From a virus, in IMG/VR virus record IMGVR_UViG_3300045019_000021, positions 1 through 43,007 of that record: a stretch of 43,007 nucleotides of DNA. One strand, written 5' to 3'. The stretch's first letter is position 1. Each line of letters opens with the position of its first letter. Of the stretch, positions 19,463 through 26,355 are shown piece by piece. The translations under genes and the position numbers were made by a program. The notes beneath the pieces are model-generated. The model did no database searches, was not told the DNA's origin, and saw only the letters and a list, made by a program, of their open reading frames with translations.

Positions 19463-20830
19463 ATGAACGCAATCAGCAAACCATTTCAGAAAGCAGCAGA
19501 TTCCTTCGCGGCGGAGCAGTCCTTGATCGGCTGCGTGCTGATCGACAATGACAGCATTGATCGGATAGGCGACCTGCAGCCGGCGCATTTCTACAGCCGG
19601 GAGCATCAGGAGATATTCGCGGAGATGCGCCGTCAGATTAGCGCCGGCAAAACCTGCGACGTGATTACCGTCTATGACGCGCTGCACGGCAAGGTTGATG
19701 ACTGCCTCTCGTACTTGAACGCCTGCGCAACCTCGATAGGTTCGGCTGCTGGCATTGGCCGCTACGCCGAGACGATCATTGACCGTGCTTTGAAGCGGGA
19801 GATTGGCAAGATCGGCGGCGAAATGCAGGATCTGCAGCAATCCGCAGAGCCGGCCGAGATGATTGTGGATCGGATGGCTGCTCGCCTGGAATCCCTCGCG
19901 CACGCCAAGACTGATCAGGAGCCGGAGCTGCTTGCCGATTCGCTCACATCCTACGTTGAACTACTGCAGGCACGCATGGATGGCACGATCAAGCCGATTA
20001 GCACCGGCTATACCGATCTGGACCGGCAACTTGGTGGTGGAATTGACCGCGGTACTGTAACCGTAGTCGCCGGCCGGCCCGCGATGGGGAAAACGGCGCT
20101 TGGGCTCGGAATCGCTCGCAATGTCGCCGAGTGGGGCACATCGCTGTTTTTGTCGATGGAAATGGCAAAAGCATCCGTCAATGACCGGAACATCTCTGCG
20201 CTCGGAAAAATCCCTCTTGGCTGGCTGCGCAACCCGCAAGACAAAACCGACGAGGAGAAAGCGCGTTGGGGGAACGTCACGCACGCATTTCAGCGCTCAC
20301 AGGCGCTTAATTTGTTCATAGATGATCAGACAGGCCTATCCCTCCTGAAAATCCGCGCTAAGGCCCGCTCCGTGCGTCGCAGGAAGGGTTTGGATGTGCT
20401 GGTGATCGATCAATTGAGCTTCATCACTGGCAGCGAGTCGGACAAAACGCATGAGGCGGTAGGCGAATACACCCGCGGACTGCTGGCGGTCGCTAAGGAA
20501 CTGAATATTGCCGTCGTTCTGTTGTGCCAGTTGAACCGGGATCTGGAAAAGCGCCCGAACAAGCGCCCGCAAATGTCCGACCTCGCGCTGTCCGGTTCGA
20601 TTGAGCAGGACGCGGAAAACATCATCTTTTTGTACCGCGACGAAATCTACAACCCGGACAGCCGAGACAAAGGCATCGCCGAAATCATCACGGCAAAACA
20701 GCGGCAGGGGCAGCCGGGAACGATCGGCCTGGCATACATCGGCGACCAAACGCGGTTCGAGGATCTAGCGCATAGCTGGGTGCCGCAGCTCGAACAAGAT
20801 CAGCCGCGCGGCCGGAAGGTATTCGAATGA
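19463..20830 (+). CDS. dnaB: Replicative DNA helicase, DnaB family, 455 aa
   Basis: Hexameric 5'-3' helicase that unwinds the phage origin. The N-terminal domain (AAEQSLIGCVLIDND ... FYSREHQEIFAEM) precedes the RecA-fold domain with Walker A GRPAMGKT (204-211), Walker B VLVID (312-316), CQLNRDLEKRPNKRPQMSDLALSGSIEQDA and the C-terminal KQRQGQPGTI with its arginine finger region. The length is normal. AAGGGA lies before the ATG. Encoding its own helicase beside an O-like initiator removes the need for a lambda P-type loader or host DnaB. Confidence 0.95.
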   Translation: MNAISKPFQKAADSFAAEQSLIGCVLIDNDSIDRIGDLQPAHFYSREHQEIFAEMRRQISAGKTCDVITVYDALHGKVDDCLSYLNACATSIGSAAGIGRYAETIIDRALKREIGKIGGEMQDLQQSAEPAEMIVDRMAARLESLAHAKTDQEPELLADSLTSYVELLQARMDGTIKPISTGYTDLDRQLGGGIDRGTVTVVAGRPAMGKTALGLGIARNVAEWGTSLFLSMEMAKASVNDRNISALGKIPLGWLRNPQDKTDEEKARWGNVTHAFQRSQALNLFIDDQTGLSLLKIRAKARSVRRRKGLDVLVIDQLSFITGSESDKTHEAVGEYTRGLLAVAKELNIAVVLLCQLNRDLEKRPNKRPQMSDLALSGSIEQDAENIIFLYRDEIYNPDSRDKGIAEIITAKQRQGQPGTIGLAYIGDQTRFEDLAHSWVPQLEQDQPRGRKVFE

Positions 20831-21027
20831 CCGACTACCGCCATCAATGCGAGGTTCGCGAAGTGCTGCGCATGGGTGCGAAAGGGCGCAGCCGGGTTGA
20901 CGACTACTTAGCCAAGGTCGAGAAAGCGCGCGGCGCTGAGGCGGCAAGCAAGCTGCGAGACGACGCAAAAGCGCAATGGGTTCTCGGCAATCGTGGTGAG
21001 GGCAAGGACTGGCGTGATGCGAACTAA
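20827..21027 (+). CDS. Small phage protein following dnaB, 66 aa
   Basis: The start overlaps the dnaB stop by ATGA. The protein begins TDYRHQCEVREVLRMGAKGRSRVDDYLAKVEKARG and is charged and helical. Small proteins of this YRxQCExRxVLR type follow helicase genes in several Burkholderiales phages; their role is unknown. Confidence 0.7.
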   Translation: MTDYRHQCEVREVLRMGAKGRSRVDDYLAKVEKARGAEAASKLRDDAKAQWVLGNRGEGKDWRDAN

Positions 21028-21143
21028 CAGCCCCGGCCGCTCCCACCCCGCCCAACACGCGACCTCCTGCTGCTCGATTGGATATCGCGAGGGCCGCGCA
21101 GGGACCGGGGAGGGTGGTAAGGGCGCGCGCCGATAGCTCTAAC

Positions 21144-21163
21144 CACTGTAAACATGAACAGTA
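21144..21163. promoter_or_regulatory. LexA/SOS box CTGT-N8-ACAG
   Basis: CACTGTAAACATGAACAGTA matches the proteobacterial LexA box: CTGT and ACAG eight bases apart, with the flanking TA at the 3' side. It sits in the 155-bp gap after the helicase unit, 20 bp upstream of a micro-gene and ahead of the phosphatase and dUTPase genes. Host LexA or the phage LexA-like domain (16929-17147) are the natural ligands. A promoter under the box could not be placed. Confidence 0.7.
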
Positions 21164-21182
21164 GTTTTTCGAGGAGATGGGA

Positions 21183-21260
21183 GTGACGAATTTTCAGTTT
21201 TTGGTGCTTTGCATGACAGTCGTGGGGCTGTTTGCAATTTGGGTAATCAGCAAGCTTTGA
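21183..21260 (+). CDS. 25-aa single-pass membrane micro-protein
   Basis: GTG 21183 is six bases after GAGGAG; an in-frame ATG at 21177 is too close to the same site. The product is almost wholly one hydrophobic helix (FLVLCMTVVGLFAIWVISKL). It is the first frame downstream of the LexA box and 11 bases before the phosphatase gene. Function unknown. Confidence 0.55.
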   Translation: MTNFQFLVLCMTVVGLFAIWVISKL

Positions 21261-21271
21261 GGGAGAGAGAA

Positions 21272-21979
21272 GTGATTAAGCGTTTTGACGAGAACAAGAA
21301 AGGGCGGGATTTCGTTGTAGGAGATATTCACGGCTGCTTCACAAAGCTTGAGATCGCCCTCTACGAACTTGGCTTCGATGGCGAGGTGGACAGACTCTTT
21401 AGCGTGGGGGATTTGGTTGATCGTGGGCCGGAATCGGAAGAAGCAACCGAGTGGTTGGCTAAGTCCTGGTTCCATGCGGTCAAGGGGAACCACGAAGATA
21501 TGGCGGTTCAATTCGCTGCCAAGCAGATCGATTCCTACATGTATTCGGTCAATGGCGGGGCGTGGTTCATCGGCATGACTGAGCCGGAGCGTGCTCCGTA
21601 TCTTGATGCATTCAAGGCGCTGCCAATCGCAATTGAAGTCATGACGCCGGCCGGTCTCGTCGGGATTGTGCATGGCGAATGCCCGGTTGATGACTGGGCG
21701 CTGTTTGGCCCCGCCTTGAAAAGCAGGCATGCCGAAGCGATTGCGAATATGTGCCTGTGGAGTCGCGAGCGCATCACGAACGGGTATGACGGCGCAATTG
21801 GAGGTGTCCGTGCAGTCATTTGCGGGCACACGCCACTCAGAAGCCGGGTACAGCTTGGGAATGTGCACTACATCGACACGGCGGCCGTATTCCCTGGTGG
21901 GAAGCTGACCATTCTCGACCTTGCAACGCTTGAAGAGCCGGAAATGCAGATTACGGAAACCGTAGGGAGCGCACAATGA
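21272..21979 (+). CDS. Metallophosphatase of the PP1/PP2A/ApaH-like phage family (lambda NinI type), 235 aa
   Basis: The metal-binding signature is complete: GDIHGC, then VGDLVDRGPES, GNHE, and later VHGE and CGHTP with a conserved His. These residues bind two metal ions for phosphomonoester hydrolysis; lambda NinI is a Ser/Thr/Tyr phosphatase. GTG 21272 follows GGGAGAGAGA; the earlier in-frame ATG at 21209 lies inside the micro-gene. The natural substrate is unknown. It overlaps the next gene by ATGA. Confidence 0.9.
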   Translation: MIKRFDENKKGRDFVVGDIHGCFTKLEIALYELGFDGEVDRLFSVGDLVDRGPESEEATEWLAKSWFHAVKGNHEDMAVQFAAKQIDSYMYSVNGGAWFIGMTEPERAPYLDAFKALPIAIEVMTPAGLVGIVHGECPVDDWALFGPALKSRHAEAIANMCLWSRERITNGYDGAIGGVRAVICGHTPLRSRVQLGNVHYIDTAAVFPGGKLTILDLATLEEPEMQITETVGSAQ

Positions 21980-22425
21980 ACGGCGTTCAAGTGCTGAATC
22001 CTCCGGGTGCCTGCTCGGTTTGCTATGGAAGCGGCTTTGACGCGACTGGCAAGCCCTGCGGTTGCGGATGCAAGCCGCTCGCGCATGTCGCAAAGCTTGT
22101 GGCGGAGTTCACTGGCAGCGATGTGAATTACTACCTCGTGCCAATTGCGCAGCCAAAGCGGGCCGGCGTTGCGCCTTACACGGCAGAGTGCGAGGACATC
22201 ATCGAAGCGCTTGGAATGACCTTCGCCGAAGGCTGCGCTTTCAAGGCCATCTGGCGTTCATGTGCGGCTCGCACGCTTGGGAAGAAGAAAGCGGGGCAAG
22301 ACGAAGAAGGTGTGTATGACGCAGAAAAGGTCGTCTATTACGGCGGACGGATGCTTGCGCAGCGAACCAAGGCAAAGGAAAAGGCGCAGCGGCAGGACCG
22401 GGTTCAATCGTCAGAACTTAAGTGA
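21976..22425 (+). CDS. DUF3310-like protein with N-terminal zinc finger, 149 aa
   Basis: Residues 12-32 have the spacing CSVCYGSGFDATGKPCGCGC, a DnaJ-like zinc finger. The remainder (APYTAECEDIIEALGMTFAEGCAFKAIWR ... VYDAEKVVYYGGRML) follows the DUF3310 pattern found in phage nucleotide-kinase-like proteins of unknown activity. It sits between a phosphatase and dUTPase, suggesting a nucleotide-metabolism link, which is inference. Confidence 0.7.
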   Translation: MNGVQVLNPPGACSVCYGSGFDATGKPCGCGCKPLAHVAKLVAEFTGSDVNYYLVPIAQPKRAGVAPYTAECEDIIEALGMTFAEGCAFKAIWRSCAARTLGKKKAGQDEEGVYDAEKVVYYGGRMLAQRTKAKEKAQRQDRVQSSELK

Positions 22426-22435
22426 GGAGCAGGGA

Positions 22436-22843
22436 ATGGAAGTGAAACTGGAAGGAAAGGTGGTACGCGGATCGGCTGGCGCTGCGGGATTTGACCTGGT
22501 GGCCGCTGAGTCGGTGCACATTCTGGCCGGTGACCGGGCGCTGGTCAAAACCGGTGTGCGGCTGGAAATGCCGGCTTACGTCTGTGCGCTGGTCGTACCG
22601 CGCTCGGGGCTGGCGCTCAAGCATGGAATTAGCGTTCTCAATGCGCCTGGTTTGGTGGATCCCGATTTTCGTGGGGAAGTCGGCGTCATCCTAGTGAATC
22701 ACTCCAACAAAGCATTCAGCGTCTCCCCTGGTGACCGGATCGCGCAGCTTCTGTTCGTGCCATTCGTGGCGCCGACGTTCATTGAAGGCGAATTGAGCGA
22801 GACGGCACGCGGCGCGGGTGGTTTCGGTAGCTCGGGGGCCTAA
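22436..22843 (+). CDS. dut: dUTP diphosphatase
   Basis: Trimeric enzyme hydrolysing dUTP to dUMP and pyrophosphate, keeping uracil out of phage DNA. All five motifs are seen: AAGFDL, PRSGLALKHGI, GLVDPDFRGEVGVIL, GDRIAQLLF and the C-terminal RGAGGFGSSG. The length of 135 aa is normal. ATG 22436 follows GAGGAG; the upstream extension overlaps the DUF3310 gene and is rejected. Its stop overlaps the next start (TAATG). Confidence 0.95.
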   Translation: MEVKLEGKVVRGSAGAAGFDLVAAESVHILAGDRALVKTGVRLEMPAYVCALVVPRSGLALKHGISVLNAPGLVDPDFRGEVGVILVNHSNKAFSVSPGDRIAQLLFVPFVAPTFIEGELSETARGAGGFGSSGA

Positions 22844-23850
22844 TGATCCAGTTCACCATCCCAGGCGCTCCAGTTGCGAAAGGGCGAGGATTCAAAAAGG
22901 CCTCTGATCAACAAATTCTTGAGGCATATGCATTGCATGGTTCATGCGCGAAAGCCGGGCGCGCCTTAGGGATGGGTGCGCAATCCGTTCATGAGCGCCT
23001 TGTTCGGCTTGGTGCAATAAAGCACATCAACGTCTTTTCAAAGTCTGATGAAGCTCGTCTCAAACAAGATTATTCCAAGCATGCCGAATCCGGAACGCTC
23101 GCTGCGTTGGCGTTGGATCTCGGGCGGACAAGGCATTTCATTTGCCGGAAGGCGAAAGAAATGGGCTTGACCGACATGAAAAGACCAAAGCCGTACATAT
23201 CAGAAAAAATTTCTGAATTAACAAAAGAGCGTATCGCAAAGAATGGTCATCCTCGTGGAATGGCAGGGAAAAAGCATTCCGCTGAAACACTGAGCGTCAT
23301 TTCAAATAAATCAAAGGCGCGGTGGGACGCTATGTCCGCAGATGAAAGATTGGCAGCGACTATGCAGCAACTAAAGGCGAAAGAGGCCAAATCTGGTTTG
23401 GTTACGACGCGGCCGAATGCCACATGGAAGGCTGGATGGCGGGTGGTAGGTGGGCAGCGAGTCTATTTTCGCAGCCGATGGGAGGCAAATTATGCCCGAT
23501 ACCTTGAATGGTTGAGACTAAAAGGCCAGATCAAGGCTTGGGAACATGAGCCAGAGACATTCTGGTTTGAAAAGGTAAAGCGCGGATGCCGCAGCTATCT
23601 TCCAGATTTCAAGGTGACAGAAAACAATGACTCGGCTGTCTATCATGAAGTGAAAGGTTGGATGGACGACCGTAGCAAAACAAAGATTAAGCGGATGCGG
23701 ATCTACCACCCTTCTATCAAGTTACTCGTGATTGATGCGAAGGCGTATCGCTCAATTGCCAAGACTATGCGATCGCTGATTCCAGAGTGGGAGGCGGATA
23801 GATCGCAGGCCGTGGTGATGGTGAAGGAGCTGGATGGAGAGCCGGCATGA
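22843..23850 (+). CDS. RusA start fused to a NUMOD3 / PD-(D/E)XK homing-type endonuclease, 335 aa
   Basis: Residues 1-15 (IQFTIPGAPVAKGR) look like the N-terminus of a phage RusA Holliday-junction resolvase, then the similarity ends. Residues 22-58 and 68-109 are two helix-turn-helix-like repeats. A NUMOD3-like segment (HPRGMAGKKHSAETLSVISNKSK, about 136-158) follows. Residues 205-305 match the DUF1064-type PD-(D/E)XK fold with Glu214 (RSRWE), Asp255 (YLPDF), Glu269 and Lys271 (HEVKG). So a mobile endonuclease appears to have replaced the RusA body in frame. No RusA remainder is found downstream. It should be an active DNase; resolvase activity is unlikely. Confidence 0.8.
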   Translation: MIQFTIPGAPVAKGRGFKKASDQQILEAYALHGSCAKAGRALGMGAQSVHERLVRLGAIKHINVFSKSDEARLKQDYSKHAESGTLAALALDLGRTRHFICRKAKEMGLTDMKRPKPYISEKISELTKERIAKNGHPRGMAGKKHSAETLSVISNKSKARWDAMSADERLAATMQQLKAKEAKSGLVTTRPNATWKAGWRVVGGQRVYFRSRWEANYARYLEWLRLKGQIKAWEHEPETFWFEKVKRGCRSYLPDFKVTENNDSAVYHEVKGWMDDRSKTKIKRMRIYHPSIKLLVIDAKAYRSIAKTMRSLIPEWEADRSQAVVMVKELDGEPA

Positions 23851-24098
23851 ATCATCGCAAAGTCGCACCACAAGCTGAATGGATCGATTCCGACCTGAAT
23901 CCGCCAACAAGCGGCGCGCGCGTGCTTGCTCTGACCCTCGGCGGGGTGCTGGTCCCAGTGGATTGGTCGAGCGCGAATGCTGCGGATTTCGTCGCCTGGT
24001 GCCCATTCCCGAAGATCCCGAAGCCGATCAAAGACAAGCTGTTCAAAAAATTTTCCAAGGAGCAGGGCAATGTCTCAGCAGAAAAAGCCGCGCAATAA
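23847..24098 (+). CDS. DUF551-like small phage protein, 83 aa
   Basis: The pattern AEWIDSDLNPPTSGARVLALTLGGVLVPVDWSS ... DFVAWCPFPKIP resembles the WI-P-exxP...VlV...g-VxxAxw...VTHWmP scheme of DUF551-like phage proteins. Function unknown. The start overlaps the endonuclease stop by ATGA, and the end overlaps the next gene by 29 bases. Confidence 0.7.
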   Translation: MNHRKVAPQAEWIDSDLNPPTSGARVLALTLGGVLVPVDWSSANAADFVAWCPFPKIPKPIKDKLFKKFSKEQGNVSAEKAAQ

Positions 24099-24528
24099 GA
24101 AATACAAGCCGCAGCCGCGGCGCATCCCGGTCTTGTTCCGCTTTGGATCGGAAGACGAGCGAGATATGCAGATGTACCCGCATGCTGAACTGCTCAAGCT
24201 CCGGACTGGGAACGCTGATGAGTCTACTTGGCACTGCCTGACCGCGCGCTTGAACATCGGCCAGACGGTTGCCTACAAAAGCAAGCAGTCCGACGAGGTT
24301 AAAGCCGCATTCCATGCTGCCTTGGACGCCATGCGCAGCATCTTCCGCCGCCATGAATCGACCGGGAAATGGGGCGCCACCGGTGACGAGATGGCTGTGA
24401 TTGGCGAAGGCCTGGTGCTGACGGATGACCTGCAAAAGACGTCAACCCGGCGATTGCTGCGGGATGCGACCGAACTCGTCTATCGAGAGGCCGGCGTTCC
24501 TAGTGTTCGTGATGGGGTGGAGCGATGA
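24070..24528 (+). CDS. Hypothetical phage protein, 152 aa
   Basis: ATG 24070 has AGGAG upstream; the longer frame upstream is rejected because it overlaps the previous gene fully. A basic N-terminus (SQQKKPRNKKYKPQPRRIPVLFRFG) precedes a helical domain (LTARLNIGQTVAYKS ... AALDAMRSIFRRHESTGKWGATGDE). Proteins of this form are common in nin-like regions of beta-proteobacterial phages and have no assigned role. Confidence 0.7.
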   Translation: MSQQKKPRNKKYKPQPRRIPVLFRFGSEDERDMQMYPHAELLKLRTGNADESTWHCLTARLNIGQTVAYKSKQSDEVKAAFHAALDAMRSIFRRHESTGKWGATGDEMAVIGEGLVLTDDLQKTSTRRLLRDATELVYREAGVPSVRDGVER

Positions 24529-24713
24529 AGATCGCACCAGGGCTCTACGTTTGGGGCGACTGTAAGTGGGGCTGCTGGACGGTATGCGTGAGGCGTTGGA
24601 TTGTGACGATCAAGGCCCCTTGGACATACCGATCATTCAGCGAGCGATACGGACATGCAAAGCCAAAAGCGGAAGCATGGGGATGGAGGATCTATTTGCG
24701 GAGGCTCGCATGA
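24525..24713 (+). CDS. Trp/Arg-rich small protein, 62 aa
   Basis: The start overlaps the upstream stop and its stop overlaps the next start, both as ATGA. The product has eight Trp residues (GLYVWGDCKWGCWTVCVRRW ... WTYRSFSERYGH). The coupling and its regular placement support it. No family is recognised. Confidence 0.6.
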   Translation: MKIAPGLYVWGDCKWGCWTVCVRRWIVTIKAPWTYRSFSERYGHAKPKAEAWGWRIYLRRLA

Positions 24714-24916
24714 CGGCGGATCTGCGTAAAAGTGACTTCGGCGATCCGCTCGGAATCCTCCTTCGGCGCGAAAGCACAACCTGCCGCGGTTGCTTACATG
24801 AGCGCAGGTATGACGCATTCGACAAGCTGGTGTGGATATGCGTAAGCAAGGATGACAAGGGGTTAAGGCGGAATCACGGTAGGAAGTGCAAAAGTTACGA
24901 GGAACGGGGGAAATGA
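24710..24916 (+). CDS. Small Cys-rich phage protein, 68 aa
   Basis: ATG 24710 is five bases after GGAGG and overlaps the upstream stop, which decides the start within a longer frame. The pattern FGDPLGILLRRESTTCRGCLHE ... CVSKDDKG ... GRKCKSYEE, with four cysteines, matches a recurrent small phage protein that likely binds zinc. Role unknown. Confidence 0.7.
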   Translation: MTADLRKSDFGDPLGILLRRESTTCRGCLHERRYDAFDKLVWICVSKDDKGLRRNHGRKCKSYEERGK

Positions 24917-25305
24917 TGCTGATGCGAGTGAAGAAAGCGGACGTGAAAAAAGACACATTTGTGAAGCCGGATGCGCTGGACTATTGCCTTGACTGCTGGT
25001 CGAACTGGATGCAGGGTGATGATCGCGACCTGAGCGCCTCGCGGATGAAGTTGCAAAGCGGAGAAGAAGGCGGCGAGCGTGACGTCTACGATCAGCAACG
25101 CATCGCTGATCATCGCATTGGGGAAGCAGCAGGCGCCGCAATCGAGGATTTGAAGCCAGTTCACAGGTGGGCAATCTATCGCCGCTGCGGCATTACGACG
25201 CAATGGAATTGGCCGAATCTCGACTTCACGGAGGTATTGCCCGATGCGGAAGATGATCTACGGAAAAAATTGCTCAAAAACATTGCAACTGGGCATTTGT
25301 TCTAG
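24913..25305 (+). CDS. Candidate late-gene regulator (Q-position protein), 130 aa
   Basis: ATG 24913 overlaps the previous stop. The protein is helical: LDYCLDCWSNWMQGDDRDLS, GEAAGAAIEDLKPVHRWAIYRRCGI and FTEVLPDAEDDLRKKLLKN. It is the last gene of the rightward early operon and ends immediately before a promoter plus leader terminator (25283-25382), exactly where lambdoid Q antiterminators are encoded. The central PVHRWAIYRR segment recalls phage late regulators with a sigma-like helix-turn-helix. The assignment rests mainly on position. Confidence 0.55.
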   Translation: MMLMRVKKADVKKDTFVKPDALDYCLDCWSNWMQGDDRDLSASRMKLQSGEEGGERDVYDQQRIADHRIGEAAGAAIEDLKPVHRWAIYRRCGITTQWNWPNLDFTEVLPDAEDDLRKKLLKNIATGHLF

Positions 25306-25312
25306 GTATACT
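25283..25312 (+). promoter_or_regulatory. Candidate late promoter PR'
   Basis: TTGCAA (25283-25288) and TATACT (25307-25312) are 18 bp apart. It overlaps the end of the candidate Q gene. The transcript would start near 25319 and meet a strong terminator after about 60 bases, the arrangement used for Q-dependent late control. Confidence 0.65.
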
Positions 25313-25350
25313 TCTGCTTACGGGGTGTTTTCGTTCGCCTAAAGAAAAGT

Positions 25351-25382
25351 AAGCCTGCCATCTACGGATCGCGGGCTTTTTT
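25351..25382 (+). terminator. Leader terminator downstream of PR'
   Basis: AAGCCTGC (25351-25358) pairs with GCGGGCTT (25371-25378), an eight-pair stem with one G-U pair, followed by six T residues. Antitermination here would open the late operon. Confidence 0.8.
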
Positions 25383-25398
25383 CGTTTACGGAGCCAGG

Positions 25399-25590
25399 AT
25401 GACCAACGCAGAAATCCGCCGCCAGCTCAGCGCAGGCCAAACCACTGGTGAGTATTTACAGGGTGAGTCATTCAAGATCGAGCGCAGCGGCATCTATGCG
25501 CCAGAGCCTGCGAAATCATCGGCGCCGAGCATTTGGGATGCGGTGGTGATCTGCCTGGAGGATCTGGCCAAGCGCGGGGTGATCAAGTGA
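25399..25590 (+). CDS. Small hypothetical protein at the start of the late region, 63 aa
   Basis: GGAG precedes the ATG, 17 bases after the leader terminator. The product has an N-terminal helix (TNAEIRRQLSAGQTTGEYL) and ends IWDAVVICLEDLAKRGVIK. No known family. Its stop overlaps a possible GTG start of the next micro-gene. Confidence 0.6.
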   Translation: MTNAEIRRQLSAGQTTGEYLQGESFKIERSGIYAPEPAKSSAPSIWDAVVICLEDLAKRGVIK

Positions 25591-25679
25591 GCCCGGTGGC
25601 GATCTACATGCTGCAATTTTGGTGGCAGGCGTTCCTGCCAAGCTCACCGAAACCGAAGAGGCCGAATAACGATGGATAG
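25587..25679 (+). CDS. 30-aa micro-protein with one hydrophobic stretch
   Basis: GTG 25587 overlaps the upstream stop as GTGA. The peptide (SPVAIYMLQFWWQAFLPSS, then KPKRPNNDG) has a short Trp-rich hydrophobic segment and a basic tail, like a small membrane anchor. Only the coupling supports it; there is no clear Shine-Dalgarno. Confidence 0.4.
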   Translation: MSPVAIYMLQFWWQAFLPSSPKPKRPNNDG

Positions 25680-25855
25680 CGACGGCACCTAACAAACGAA
25701 CTGACTCATTATTTGAGCTAGTTGCAGCGTCATCACGATAGACCACTAGCAGACCACTTAACTGTTGCCTTGGCCAGGGCGGCGCTCGACGCTTAGTGGC
25801 CTGCCGCGATGATGTAAGTACAGTGTCTCCAGTTCTTCTTGGTGGAAGGACTTTC

Positions 25856-25889
25856 GCCCGATATCGGATTTCCGGCATCGGGCTTTTTT
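25856..25889 (+). terminator. Rho-independent terminator
   Basis: Perfect seven-pair stem GCCCGAT/ATCGGGC (25856-25862 with 25877-25883) followed by six T residues. Confidence 0.85.
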
Positions 25890-25919
25890 ATTCTCCTCCG
25901 GTTGCGAAAGCAATCCTTC

Positions 25920-25951
25920 GCCCGCCCTTCGAAAGATCGGCGGGCATTTTT
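25920..25951 (+). terminator. Second tandem rho-independent terminator
   Basis: Perfect seven-pair stem GCCCGCC/GGCGGGC (25920-25926 with 25939-25945) followed by A and a T-rich tail. Lies just before the stop of a leftward gene. Confidence 0.8.
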
Positions 25952-25953
25952 AT

Positions 25954-26169
25954 TTAGGCTCGCGTGATTCGTTCGCCAGTTGTGACAATTTCATATTCAT
26001 TGTCACTAATAACGTTCACAGGGCCGCCAGTCGAAAGCCTGAGAAATTTCGTATCGGGCAGTTGCTGCCGTATGCCGTCCATCACGAACGTAACCATTCG
26101 TTGATAGACGTGAACACGGTAAGTATTTCCGGAAGTGCCTTTTGCATCAAAAGTTTGAATGGGTCGCAT
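25954..26169 (-). CDS. Leftward orphan gene inside the late region, 71 aa
   Basis: It is the only leftward gene right of 15191. AAGGA precedes ATG 26169. The protein is beta-rich (IQTFDAKGTSGNTYRVHVYQR, then VTFVMDGIRQQLPDTKFLRLSTGG and YEIVTTGERI), probably a small barrel. Flanking terminators and its own upstream AT-rich sequence suggest independent expression, perhaps in the lysogen. No family is recognised. Confidence 0.65.
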   Translation of the reverse strand: MRPIQTFDAKGTSGNTYRVHVYQRMVTFVMDGIRQQLPDTKFLRLSTGGPVNVISDNEYEIVTTGERITRA

Positions 26170-26285
26170 CGTTGTCCTTAAGTTTACTTGGAGGCAACGT
26201 CATTATTTTGTCTAAGTCCTTGATAAAGCAATAGAAATCTTCAAGACAAAAATCAAAATGCGATAGTTTTTGTATTTGCGTCCGC

Positions 26286-26313
26286 TTGACAGATTGTCGC
26301 GGACATTTATATT
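26286..26313 (+). promoter_or_regulatory. Strong sigma70-type promoter
   Basis: TTGACA (perfect -35, 26286-26291) and TATATT (26308-26313), spacer 16 bp. The predicted start near 26320 falls inside the 5' arm of the terminator at 26317-26339, so transcripts from this promoter would escape the terminator that stops upstream ones. Confidence 0.65.
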
Positions 26314-26316
26314 TCC

Positions 26317-26339
26317 GGCCGCCAGTGAGCGGCTTTTTT
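26317..26339 (+). terminator. Terminator before the SGNH hydrolase unit
   Basis: GCCGC (26318-26322) pairs with GCGGC (26329-26333), loop six, then six T residues. Downstream GTTTACGG-G-GCC resembles the sequence after the 25351 terminator. Confidence 0.75.
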
Positions 26340-26355
26340 AGTTTACGGGGCCGAT

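Larger units (their letters stand above)
25680..25953 (+). other. Gene-free stretch ending in two terminators
   Basis: No gene or tRNA-like fold is seen. The only features are the two rightward terminators at 25856-25889 and 25920-25951 and an imperfect inverted repeat at about 25699-25723 (AACT...AGTT). Confidence 0.5.

Noticed and set aside
23850-24528. Remaining part of rusA downstream of the chimeric endonuclease
   Set aside because: The downstream genes are a DUF551-like protein and an unrelated helical protein; no RusA-type acidic motif is present.
25680-25860. Possible tRNA or small RNA gene
   Set aside because: No cloverleaf-compatible arms or conserved loop sequence could be found by eye.
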